Source: Pseudomonadota bacterium (GTDB taxonomy: Bacteria > Pseudomonadota > Gammaproteobacteria > Steroidobacterales > Steroidobacteraceae). From it: a stretch of 6,640 nucleotides of DNA. The notes below the pieces were generated by a model that was not told the origin of the DNA, searched no databases, and worked only from the letters and a program-made list of their open reading frames with translations. The stretch covers positions 1 through 6,640 of the forward strand of contig CANGMU010000131.1 of the NCBI GenBank assembly GCA_947454665.1, in the 5' to 3' direction. Both the position numbers and the translations under genes were made by a program. Of this stretch, positions 1 to 5,702 are shown piece after piece (the first letter of the stretch is position 1; every line of letters begins with the position of its first letter).

Positions 1-1395
1 GTAGATTTCCCGGGTCGCATCCTCATCGTCGGTTTCGGCAGCATCGGGCAGGGCGTTCTGCCGCTGATCCTGCGCCACATCGGCGTCAGCAAGGACCGCA
101 TCACGGTCGTCACGGCGGATGACGCCGGACTCGACTGCGCCCGGGAATTCGGCGTGAAGTTCATCAAGGAACCCCTTGTGCGCGAGAACTTCCGTCGCGT
201 GCTCGACCCGCTGGTCGGTCGCGGCGATTTCCTGCTGAACCTCTCAGTCGATGTCTCCAGCCTCGCGCTGATCCGGTTCTGCTGGGAAAAGGGCGCGATG
301 TACCTTGATACCTGCATCGAGCCCTGGGCCGGTGGTTACACCGACCCGGGCATCCCGGCTGCGCGCCGTACGAACTACGCCCTGCGCGAAGAAGCGCTGG
401 CGCTGCGCAAGGACAATGCGCGTGCTCCGACGGCCGTCGTCACGCACGGTGCGAATCCCGGCCTCGTCTCGCATTTCGTGAAACAGGCCCTGCTCAACAT
501 CGCCGCCGACACCGGTGTGGAGGTGACGGAGCCGACCACGCGTGAAGGTTGGGCCGCACTCTCCCGCCAGCTTGGTATCAAGGTCGTGCACGTCGCTGAG
601 CGTGATTCCCAGCTCACGAACGTGCCCAAGCGTCCCAACGAATTCGTGAATACCTGGTCGGTCGACGGCTTCGTGTCTGAAGGCCAGCAGCCGGCCGAGC
701 TCGGTTGGGGCTCGCACGAGAAGAACTTCCCTCGTGACGGCAAGCGCCACGATTTCGGTTGTGGCTCTGCCATCTACCTGATGCAGCCCGGTGCCGGCAC
801 GCGCGTGCGCACCTGGACGCCGAAGGCCGGCCACTTCCATGGTTTCCTGATCACGCACGGCGAGGCGATCTCGATCGCGGATTACTACACCGTGCGCGAA
901 GGTGGCCAGGTCGTGTACCGGCCGACCTCGCATTACGCCTACCATCCGAGTGATTCCGCGGTTATCTCGGTGCACGAGTTCGCCGGCCGCAACTGGCAGC
1001 TGCAGGACGACAAGCGCATCCTGATGAACGAGATCATCTCGGGTATCGACGAACTGGGTGTGCTGCTCGCCGGCCACAAGAAGAACGCTTACTGGTATGG
1101 GTCGCAGCTGTCGATTGAAGAGGCCCGCAAGCTTGCGCCCTTCAACAACGCGACGAGCCTGCAGGTCACCGTGTCGGTGCTGTCGGGCATGGTCTGGGCG
1201 ATGGAAAACCCGAACTCGGGTCTCGTCGAGCCGGATGAGATCGACTTCCGTCGTAACCTGGAAGTCTGCGCGCCCTACCTGGGTACCGTGACCGGCGCCT
1301 ATACCGACTGGACGCCACTGACCGATCGCGAGCGCCTCTTCCCCGAGGATCTCGACAAGACCGATCCCTGGCAGTTCAAGAACGTCCGGGTCTGA
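1..1395 (+). CDS. hss: Homospermidine synthase, 5'-truncated by the window edge
   Basis: NAD-dependent cytosolic enzyme (EC 2.5.1.44) that condenses two putrescines, or putrescine and spermidine, into homospermidine. The frame is open from base 1, giving 464 visible residues. The fragment begins just before a Rossmann dinucleotide-binding loop, GFGSIGQG (fragment residues 11-18). Further family signatures are EPWAGGY, THGANPGLVSHF and NTWSVDGFVSE. In the last, W219 and E227 of the fragment have the same eight-residue spacing as the active-site W229 and E237 that I recall for the Blastochloris viridis enzyme. That offset suggests only about ten N-terminal residues lie upstream of the window. 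An internal ATG at 154 is not the start, because the nucleotide-binding loop lies before it. The gene converges on greB, with 7 bases between stop codons. Its promoter is outside the window. The main alternative, another saccharopine-dehydrogenase-like enzyme, is unlikely given the motifs. Confidence 0.93.
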   Translation, partial: VDFPGRILIVGFGSIGQGVLPLILRHIGVSKDRITVVTADDAGLDCAREFGVKFIKEPLVRENFRRVLDPLVGRGDFLLNLSVDVSSLALIRFCWEKGAMYLDTCIEPWAGGYTDPGIPAARRTNYALREEALALRKDNARAPTAVVTHGANPGLVSHFVKQALLNIAADTGVEVTEPTTREGWAALSRQLGIKVVHVAERDSQLTNVPKRPNEFVNTWSVDGFVSEGQQPAELGWGSHEKNFPRDGKRHDFGCGSAIYLMQPGAGTRVRTWTPKAGHFHGFLITHGEAISIADYYTVREGGQVVYRPTSHYAYHPSDSAVISVHEFAGRNWQLQDDKRILMNEIISGIDELGVLLAGHKKNAYWYGSQLSIEEARKLAPFNNATSLQVTVSVLSGMVWAMENPNSGLVEPDEIDFRRNLEVCAPYLGTVTGAYTDWTPLTDRERLFPEDLDKTDPWQFKNVRV

Positions 1396-1402
1396 CCGGC
1401 GT

Positions 1403-1912
1403 TCAGTCCGTGACGGGGCCGTAGGCGACGTCGACGATGACGTAGAGCCGCGGCCCTTCCGGAGTCTCGAGTCGCACCTCCGTGTCCAGCGGTTTACCGA
1501 GCAGCGCCCTCGCCAGAGGCGCATCCATGCTGATGTAGCCGGGCGCCGTGTCGAATTCGTCCGGCCCCACGATGCGGTAGCGCCGTTCGGTGCCCTGTTC
1601 GTCCTCGATCGAGACCCACGCGCCGAAGAAGACACGGTTCGGATCGCTGGGCGCCTGGTCCACCACCGTCATGCCGTCCAGGCGCCGGCGCAGGTGCCGC
1701 ACCCGCGAATCGATCTCCCTCAGGCGTTTCTTGCCGTAGGTGTAGTCGGCATTTTCAGAGCGATCGCCCTGTGCCGCGGCAGCCGACACCGCAGCCGTCA
1801 CCTGGGGCCGCTCGACCCGCCACAGCGCGTCCAGTTCGGCCTTCATCCGGGCAGCGCCTTCCGGCGTGATGTACTTCGACGCCGGGGTGGGGGGCGGTCT
1901 GTATCGGCTCAT
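1403..1912 (-). CDS. greB: Transcription elongation factor GreB (GreA/GreB family)
   Basis: Cytoplasmic factor that enters the RNA polymerase secondary channel and stimulates cleavage of backtracked RNA. The protein has 169 residues, close to E. coli GreB (158). An N-terminal coiled-coil hairpin (about residues 15-85) carries the tip motif GDRSENADY. Its acidic residues D50 and E53 match the catalytic pair of the family (GDLKENAEY in GreA). An FKBP-like C-terminal domain follows (about 90-169, including the 'SIEDEQGTERRYRIVGPDE' stretch). Start: the ATG at 1912 gives MSRYRPP, typical of GreB. An in-frame ATG at 1936 would add eight unfamiliar residues. An AGGAG lies 15 bases before the chosen start, which is long for a ribosome binding site, so the start is probable and not certain. 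GreB is favoured over GreA by the N-terminus. The gene is transcribed away from the small gene at 2014. Confidence 0.93.
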   Translation of the reverse strand: MSRYRPPPTPASKYITPEGAARMKAELDALWRVERPQVTAAVSAAAAQGDRSENADYTYGKKRLREIDSRVRHLRRRLDGMTVVDQAPSDPNRVFFGAWVSIEDEQGTERRYRIVGPDEFDTAPGYISMDAPLARALLGKPLDTEVRLETPEGPRLYVIVDVAYGPVTD

Positions 1913-1943
1913 GGTTATTTCGTGCTGCTCCTGCAAAGTCTTG

Positions 1944-1967
1944 CGACCGTGCGCCGTCTCACGGTCG
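1944..1967. promoter_or_regulatory. Inverted repeat in the divergent greB / 2014 intergenic region
   Basis: CGACCGTG (1944-1951) and CACGGTCG (1960-1967) are perfect 8-bp inverted arms separated by 8 bases. They lie in the roughly 100-bp gap between two divergently transcribed genes. This could be an operator for a dimeric regulator or a hairpin in either 5' leader. No convincing -35/-10 pair was found on either strand, so the function is inference and a chance GC-rich repeat is possible. Confidence 0.3.
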
Positions 1968-2013
1968 TCGCCGGGGCCTGGGGCTAGGCTTGCAGACAGG
2001 AGCCCAGCCAGCC

Positions 2014-2211
2014 ATGAGCAGCAAGTACTACGCCCATTTTGTGGCGGATTCCCCGGAGCCCCGGCAGGCGGGGGAATTCACCGGTGTCGTCGAGATCGAC
2101 CGGCCGCTGCGCTTCCAGCGCGAGATCGGCGACCTCAAGGCCGCGCTCGCCCGCGATTTCGACCTCGAGCGCGAGGATATCAGGATCCTTGACTGGTCCC
2201 GGCTGCACTGA
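2014..2211 (+). CDS. Small unrecognised protein, 65 residues
   Basis: I do not recognise the family. The ORF runs from ATG 2014 to TGA 2209-2211 and is preceded by an AGGAG (1998-2002) 11 bases upstream, a usable ribosome binding site. An in-frame TTG at 1990 would add eight residues but lies before that site. The protein is soluble-looking and charged, with no signal peptide or membrane segment. It shows a likely strand (about residues 21-30, EFTGVVEIDR), a helix (36-49) and a short strand ending IRILDWSRLH, suggesting a small alpha/beta fold. The codon pattern is GC-rich at third positions like its neighbours, which supports a real gene. It sits between divergent greB and lemA, 86 bases before lemA, and could be monocistronic or read into the lemA unit. 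Confidence 0.6.
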   Translation: MSSKYYAHFVADSPEPRQAGEFTGVVEIDRPLRFQREIGDLKAALARDFDLEREDIRILDWSRLH

Positions 2212-2282
2212 AGCCGACCGGCGACCCCTTCCAATCCTTACGGGCCGTCCCCATCTCATGGGAAGATCCGTATGTTGTTTCC

Positions 2283-2288
2283 AGGAGG
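2283..2288 (+). promoter_or_regulatory. Strong ribosome binding site of lemA
   Basis: A full AGGAGG lies 9 bases before ATG 2298. It fixes the lemA start and is the strongest Shine-Dalgarno sequence in the window. The later genes of the cluster have weak or no such site. Confidence 0.8.
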
Positions 2289-2297
2289 TCAGGTCCC

Positions 2298-2900
2298 ATG
2301 CGCAGTCTCCAAGTTTTGGTTTTGGGCATCGCCGCGATGCTGTCCGGCTGTGGCTACAACACGCTCCAGCAGCAGGACGAAGGCGTGAAGGCCGCCTGGG
2401 CCGAGGTGCTGAACCAGTACCAGCGCCGGGCCGACCTCATCCCCAACCTCGTCGCCACCGTGAAAGGCTTTGCCGCGCAGGAACAGCAGGTGCTGATCGG
2501 CGTGACGGAAGCCCGTGCAAAGGTGGGCAGCATCCAGGCTACGCCGGCCCTCATCAACGATGCGCAGGCCTTCCAGAAATTCCAGGCTGCACAGGGCCAG
2601 TTGTCGCAGGCGCTGAAGAGCCTCTTCGCAGTCACCGAGAACTATCCGCAGCTCAAGTCGGACGCCAACTTCCGCGATCTGCAGGCGCAGATCGAGGGCA
2701 CCGAAAACCGCATCACCGTCGCGCGCAACCGCTACATCGATTCCGTCCGCAGCTACAACATCACCGTGCGCTCGTTCCCGTCGAACCTGACCGCGATGAT
2801 GTTCAAGCATGAAGTGAAGCCCAGCTTCACCGTGGAGAACGAGGCGGCGGTGTCGAAGGCACCAGCGGTCGATTTCAGCGCGCCGGCGCCGGCGCGCTGA
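2298..2900 (+). CDS. lemA: LemA family lipoprotein
   Basis: The 200-residue protein opens with a lipoprotein signal peptide whose lipobox is LSGC, with C18 as the lipidated cysteine. Glycine at +2 fits Lol sorting to the outer membrane. The mature part is largely helical and carries LemA hallmarks: YQRRADLIPNLVATVKGFA (41-59), the NRITVARNRYID helix (about 136-147), and the FPSNL segment (159-163) followed by FKHEVKPSF. LemA proteins form a helical bundle; their molecular role is poorly defined, and some are envelope-associated. The C-terminus is an Ala/Pro-rich tail (SAPAPAR) encoded inside a perfect 28-bp palindrome. The gene is followed after 7 bases by a TPM-domain gene, the common LemA/TPM arrangement, which implies joint function at the envelope. 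The start is set by AGGAGG at 2283-2288. Confidence 0.93.
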   Translation: MRSLQVLVLGIAAMLSGCGYNTLQQQDEGVKAAWAEVLNQYQRRADLIPNLVATVKGFAAQEQQVLIGVTEARAKVGSIQATPALINDAQAFQKFQAAQGQLSQALKSLFAVTENYPQLKSDANFRDLQAQIEGTENRITVARNRYIDSVRSYNITVRSFPSNLTAMMFKHEVKPSFTVENEAAVSKAPAVDFSAPAPAR

Positions 2901-2901
2901 A
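2874..2901 (+). repeat. Perfect 28-bp palindrome over the lemA stop codon
   Basis: The half-site TTCAGCGCGCCGGC (2874-2887) is followed immediately by its exact reverse complement (2888-2901). In RNA it would fold into a very stable GC-rich hairpin of about 12 bp with a 4-base loop. It covers the end of lemA and lies 6 bases before the ATG of the next gene. No T-run follows, so it is not a standard intrinsic terminator. It could tune expression of the downstream TPM genes, stabilise the lemA mRNA, or be a protein-binding site. Confidence 0.6.
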
Positions 2902-2907
2902 GCCCGC

Positions 2908-3801
2908 ATGACGCGACTGATCCGCGCCCTGGCCTGTCTGCTGTTGCTGTTGCTGGCGCTGCCGGCTGCGGCGGGCGCGCAGGTACTGGTGGGCGTGCCG
3001 AAGCTCGAGTCCCCGGTCACCGACCTGACCGGCACCTTGACGGCCGCGCAGCAGGCCGAACTCGAGCAGAAGCTGATCGACTTCCAGCGGCGCAAGGGTG
3101 CGCAGGTCGCGCTGCTGATGGTGCCGACCACGGCACCGGAAGCCATCGAGCAATATGCCATCCGCGTGGTGGAGGCCTGGAAGCTGGGCCGCGAAAAGCC
3201 GGACGACGGCGTGCTGCTGCTGGTCGCTTCGCAAGATCGTCGCGTGCGCATCGAGGTCGGCTACGGACTTGAGGGCGCGCTCACCGATGCGACCTCGCGT
3301 CGGATCATCGGCGACACGATCACGCCGCTGTTCCGTCAGGGTGATTTCTACGGCGGCGTCAGCGCGGGCCTGCAGAAGATCATGGCCGTGGTCGAAGGCG
3401 AGGCCTTGCCTCCGCCGGACCACGGCTGGAGCGGATCCGGCGAGATGCGGGGCAACAAGCTGCTCTTCGGGCTGTTCATCGTGATGATGATCGGCTCCGT
3501 GCTGGGCGCCTTCGGTGGCCGGCTGCTGGGTTCTTTGGGCGGTGGCGCCGCGGCCGGTTTCGTCGTGTTCCTCATCACGCATTCCGTGGCGCTGGCCGTG
3601 CTGGCCGGCATCGGCTTGCTCGTTTTCACGCTGCTGGGTGCCTTCTCGAATGCCGGTCGTGGCATCGGTGGTGGCGGTTTCGGCGGCGGTGGGCTGGGTG
3701 GCGGTGGCTTCGGTGGCGGTGGCTTCGGTGGAGGGGGCGGCGGCGGCTTCTCCGGCGGTGGTGGTGGCTTCGGTGGCGGCGGCGCCTCGGGGAACTGGTG
3801 A
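2908..3801 (+). CDS. Exported TPM-domain membrane protein with glycine-rich tail (YgcG-like)
   Basis: The 297-residue protein has a Sec signal peptide (basic MTRLIR, a leucine-rich core, cleavage probably near AGA-Q25). A TPM domain follows (about 36-163), with the hallmark REKPDDGVLLLVA (95-107) and RIEVGYGLEGALTD (114-127). After it come hydrophobic segments at about 184-203 and 215-245, then a C-terminal tract that is nearly all glycine (254-292) ending ASGNW. This tail is common in the family. TPM domains face the periplasm in related proteins. Some have been linked to phosphatase activity or photosystem II repair, but the role in the LemA cluster is not settled. The ATG at 2908 lies 7 bases after the lemA stop. 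The only Shine-Dalgarno-like bases (GAAG, 2899-2902) overlap the 3' arm of the palindrome, so translation may depend on lemA. It overlaps the next gene by one base. Confidence 0.92.
   Translation: MTRLIRALACLLLLLLALPAAAGAQVLVGVPKLESPVTDLTGTLTAAQQAELEQKLIDFQRRKGAQVALLMVPTTAPEAIEQYAIRVVEAWKLGREKPDDGVLLLVASQDRRVRIEVGYGLEGALTDATSRRIIGDTITPLFRQGDFYGGVSAGLQKIMAVVEGEALPPPDHGWSGSGEMRGNKLLFGLFIVMMIGSVLGAFGGRLLGSLGGGAAAGFVVFLITHSVALAVLAGIGLLVFTLLGAFSNAGRGIGGGGFGGGGLGGGGFGGGGFGGGGGGGFSGGGGGFGGGGASGNW
3667..3783 (+). repeat. Glycine-codon low-complexity tract with 15-bp tandem units
   Basis: This stretch encodes repeated GGGGF, GGGGL and GGGGGF blocks at the end of the TPM protein. The 15-base unit GGTGGCGGTGGCTTC occurs twice exactly in tandem (3697-3711 and 3712-3726), with degenerate copies on both sides. 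Such a tract can change length by slippage in whole-codon steps. Confidence 0.85.
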
Positions 3802-4304
3802 TGAACCGCTTCATGCGACTCCTGCGTCATCTCGTCTCCTCGCCGCGTCGCCTGCGTCGCCGCTTCACGCCCGAAGTGCTGCATGACGTGCAGCGTGCGA
3901 TCACCACGCTGGAGCGTGAACACGCCGGCGAGATCCGGTTCGTCGTCGAGCATGCGCTGCATCCGGCGCAGCTGTGGTCGGGGCTGACGGCCCGGCTGCG
4001 GGCGCTGGAAGTCTTCGGACTGCTGCGCGTATGGGACACGGAAGCCAACAACGGCATCCTGGTCTATGTGCTGTATGCAGACCGCGCTGTCGAGATCCTG
4101 GCGGATCGCGGTATCGCGCAGCGTGTGAGCCAGGAAGAATGGGAAGGCCTGTGCCGCGAAGTCGAAACTGAATTCGCCGGCGGGCAGTTCCGTGCGGGTT
4201 CTTTGCGTGCCATCGAAGGGGCTGCCACGCTGCTCCGTCGCCATTTCCCGACAGTCGTCAGCAAGGTTTCGAACGAATTGCCAGATCAGCCCGTGCTGCT
4301 GTAG
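3801..4304 (+). CDS. Second TPM-domain protein, without signal peptide
   Basis: The 167-residue protein is a shorter relative of the upstream one. It begins with a very basic helix (residues 1-21, including SPRRLRRR) in place of a signal peptide. The TPM core runs from about 23 to 150: GEIRFVVE (43-50), then TEANNGILVYVLYADRAVEIL (80-100). This is the counterpart of the DDGVLLLVA motif upstream, with NNG in place of DDG. There is no membrane segment and no glycine tail. It lies in the third position of a LemA-TPM-TPM unit, which recurs in proteobacteria. The start ATG overlaps the previous stop (TGATG, 3799-3803), a signature of translational coupling. An in-frame GTG at 3798 is also possible but less likely. 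Its exact function is unknown, and it presumably acts with LemA and the exported TPM protein. Confidence 0.88.
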   Translation: MNRFMRLLRHLVSSPRRLRRRFTPEVLHDVQRAITTLEREHAGEIRFVVEHALHPAQLWSGLTARLRALEVFGLLRVWDTEANNGILVYVLYADRAVEILADRGIAQRVSQEEWEGLCREVETEFAGGQFRAGSLRAIEGAATLLRRHFPTVVSKVSNELPDQPVLL

Positions 4305-4319
4305 CCCGCGCTGCGGGCT
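4303..4319 (+). terminator. Stem-loop at the end of the lemA/TPM unit
   Basis: AGCCCGC (4303-4309) pairs perfectly with GCGGGCT (4313-4319) around a 3-base loop GCT. It begins inside the TAG stop of the second TPM gene and lies just before the L,D-transpeptidase start. The position suits transcription termination or mRNA 3'-end protection. There is no following T-run (the next bases are GTGTCATG), so efficiency is doubtful. Confidence 0.45.
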
Positions 4320-4335
4320 GTGTCATGATCGGTCC

Positions 4336-5526
4336 ATGAAGCGCAGGCTGCTTGCACGCACCGGGCCCGCGGCGATGGCTGTCATCGCCGCCGTGATCGC
4401 CGCTTGTTCCGGCCGTCCGCCGCAGCGACCCGAGCCGCCACCCCCGCCAGTCGTTGTCGAACCGCCCAAGCCGCGGTTTGCGGATCCCGTCGCGACGCTG
4501 CGTTTCGAAATCGATCCGGAACAGGATGACGTCGTCGGCACCGTGCAGGTCACGGTGGCCTCGAAGACCGACACGCTGCCCGACATCGCACGTCGCTTCA
4601 ATGTCGGATACGAAGAAATCGTCCGCGCGAATCCGAAGGTCGATCCCTGGTTGCCCGGCGCGGGCCGCGAAATCGTCGTGCCCACGCGCTTCGTGCTTCC
4701 GAACGCTCCGCGCGACGGCATCGTCATCAACCTGGCCGCGATGCGCATCTACTACTTCCCGGCCAAGCTGGTGAAGGGCAAGCGCGTGCCCAGGACCGCC
4801 GGGGAAAAGCAGGTCGTCTACACGCACCCCATTGGCATCGGCAAGATCGGCTGGAACACGCCAGAGGGCCGCACGACGATCATCGCGCGCGAGAAGGATC
4901 CGACCTGGCGCCCCTCCGCCGCCGTGCGCAAGGAACACGCGGACAACGATGATCCCATCCCGGCTGTCGTGGGCCCCGGTCCCGACAATCCGCTCGGCAA
5001 GTTCAAGTTCACGCTGGGCTGGCCGAGTTACCTCATCCATGGCACCAACAAGCCCTATGGCGTCGGCCTGCGTTCCAGCCATGGCTGCATCCGCCTCTAT
5101 CCCGAGGACATCGAAGCCTTCTTCAGGATGGTGCCGGTCGGCACGCCGGTCCATGTCGTGAACCAGCCGTACCTGTTCGGGTGGCACGACGGGCAGCTGT
5201 ACCTGCAGCCGCTGAACGTGCTGGAGGATGACCGCCGCGACTGGAAACGTGCGCAGCGCAAGCTGCTGCAGAAGACGATCTCGCCGCGCATCGAACAGGC
5301 ACTGAAGGCGCAGGGTCTGGCCATCGACTGGGATGTCGTGGCCCGTCAGGCCCACGAGGCCCGTGGCTTGCCGCTGTCGGTCACGCGCGGCGATACGCGG
5401 GCCGAAGACGCCATTGCCGCCGCGCCCCGCGTCGAGAACCGCGTGCCGACGGGTTCCAACTGGGATGGTGCCGACGATCCTTCGCGAGCCGCGCAGCCTG
5501 CGGTGGCGCGGGCCGGGCAGGGGTGA
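4336..5526 (+). CDS. L,D-transpeptidase lipoprotein with LysM-like segment (ErfK/YbiS/YcfS/YnhG type)
   Basis: Envelope enzyme of 396 residues. YkuD-domain enzymes of this kind cross-link peptidoglycan stems or attach Braun-type lipoprotein to them. The lipobox is IAAC (C24), with serine at +2 favouring the outer membrane. A proline-rich linker follows (27-47). A LysM-like segment, DTLPDIARRFNVGYEEIVRAN with a closing IVVP, spans about 70-116. The YkuD catalytic domain (about 126-275) contains HGTN (H235) and SHGCIRLYPED (248-258). C251 is the predicted nucleophile, with H249 and R253 also present, so all catalytic residues are intact. A charged C-terminal extension of about 120 residues ends in an Ala-rich tail. 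The ATG at 4336 is chosen because it places the signal peptide at the N-terminus; longer in-frame starts run back into the preceding gene. No good Shine-Dalgarno precedes it, but a CATGAT (4324-4329) resembles a -10 box 6 bases before the ATG. Which paralogue it is cannot be told. Confidence 0.93.
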   Translation: MKRRLLARTGPAAMAVIAAVIAACSGRPPQRPEPPPPPVVVEPPKPRFADPVATLRFEIDPEQDDVVGTVQVTVASKTDTLPDIARRFNVGYEEIVRANPKVDPWLPGAGREIVVPTRFVLPNAPRDGIVINLAAMRIYYFPAKLVKGKRVPRTAGEKQVVYTHPIGIGKIGWNTPEGRTTIIAREKDPTWRPSAAVRKEHADNDDPIPAVVGPGPDNPLGKFKFTLGWPSYLIHGTNKPYGVGLRSSHGCIRLYPEDIEAFFRMVPVGTPVHVVNQPYLFGWHDGQLYLQPLNVLEDDRRDWKRAQRKLLQKTISPRIEQALKAQGLAIDWDVVARQAHEARGLPLSVTRGDTRAEDAIAAAPRVENRVPTGSNWDGADDPSRAAQPAVARAGQG

Positions 5527-5551
5527 ACCGTGCTGGCGCATCCGTTATAGT
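5523..5551 (+). promoter_or_regulatory. Candidate promoter giving a near-leaderless transcript
   Basis: TATAGT (5546-5551) matches the -10 consensus TATAAT at five of six positions. A weak -35 (GTGAAC, 5523-5528) is 17 bases upstream. The ATG of the next ORF begins 7 bases after the -10 box, so transcription would start at or next to the start codon. This is supported by sequence and position only. Confidence 0.45.
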
Positions 5552-5558
5552 CGCGCCC

Positions 5559-5702
5559 ATGAGCAAGCTCACCGAATGGCTGGACCTGATGCTCGGCGAG
5601 ATCGCCCGCAAGCAGGATGACGCTGCGCGTGCCGCAGCCGAAGAGGCGTTACGTGAAACGGAACGTCGCGCCGCGACGCCGGCCCAGGCGCCCCGCAGCT
5701 GA
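5559..5702 (+). CDS. Small charged helical protein, 47 residues, preceding the sheath gene
   Basis: I do not recognise a family. ATG 5559 to TGA 5700-5702 encodes a protein beginning MSKLTEWLDLMLGEIARKQ. It has an amphipathic helical N-terminal half and a strongly charged Ala/Glu/Arg helix (about 20-40), ending in a Pro/Ala tail. There is no signal peptide. The position just behind a -10-like box and directly abutting the sheath ORF (TGA then GTG, same frame) suggests it is the first gene of the tail-like operon. It could be a small structural or assembly protein, or a leader ORF that couples translation to the sheath gene. It contains a TTA leucine codon, unusual in this GC-rich setting. A true gene is likely but not certain. 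Confidence 0.55.
   Translation: MSKLTEWLDLMLGEIARKQDDAARAAAEEALRETERRAATPAQAPRS

Noticed and set aside
1393..1405. Bidirectional terminator between the convergent hss and greB stop codons
   Set aside because: The gap is only 7 bases, and I see no stem-loop with T-runs around it.
244..1635. Long open frame of 463 codons on the minus strand
   Set aside because: It is antisense to homospermidine synthase and part of greB, both well supported. The translation is Arg/Asp/Val-rich with no recognisable motif, as expected of shadow frames in GC-rich DNA.
2238..2276. TTACGG / TATGTT as a lemA promoter
   Set aside because: The two elements are 27 bases apart, too far for a sigma-70 promoter, and no other pair was convincing.
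3667..3783. Possible CRISPR-like or other noncoding repeat
   Set aside because: The repeats are 15-base glycine/phenylalanine codon units in frame with the TPM gene and have no spacers.
3348..4244. Minus-strand frame encoding a proline-rich protein
   Set aside because: The PPPPKPP run is simply the complement of the glycine-codon tract. The frame spans parts of two real TPM genes.
4192..4335. Longer in-frame start for the L,D-transpeptidase
   Set aside because: It would overlap the end of the second TPM gene and put about 48 residues before the lipoprotein signal peptide.
4258..5541. Open frame of 427 codons on the minus strand
   Set aside because: It covers the L,D-transpeptidase in antisense, and the translation is low-complexity Arg/Gly/Asp-rich without any motif.
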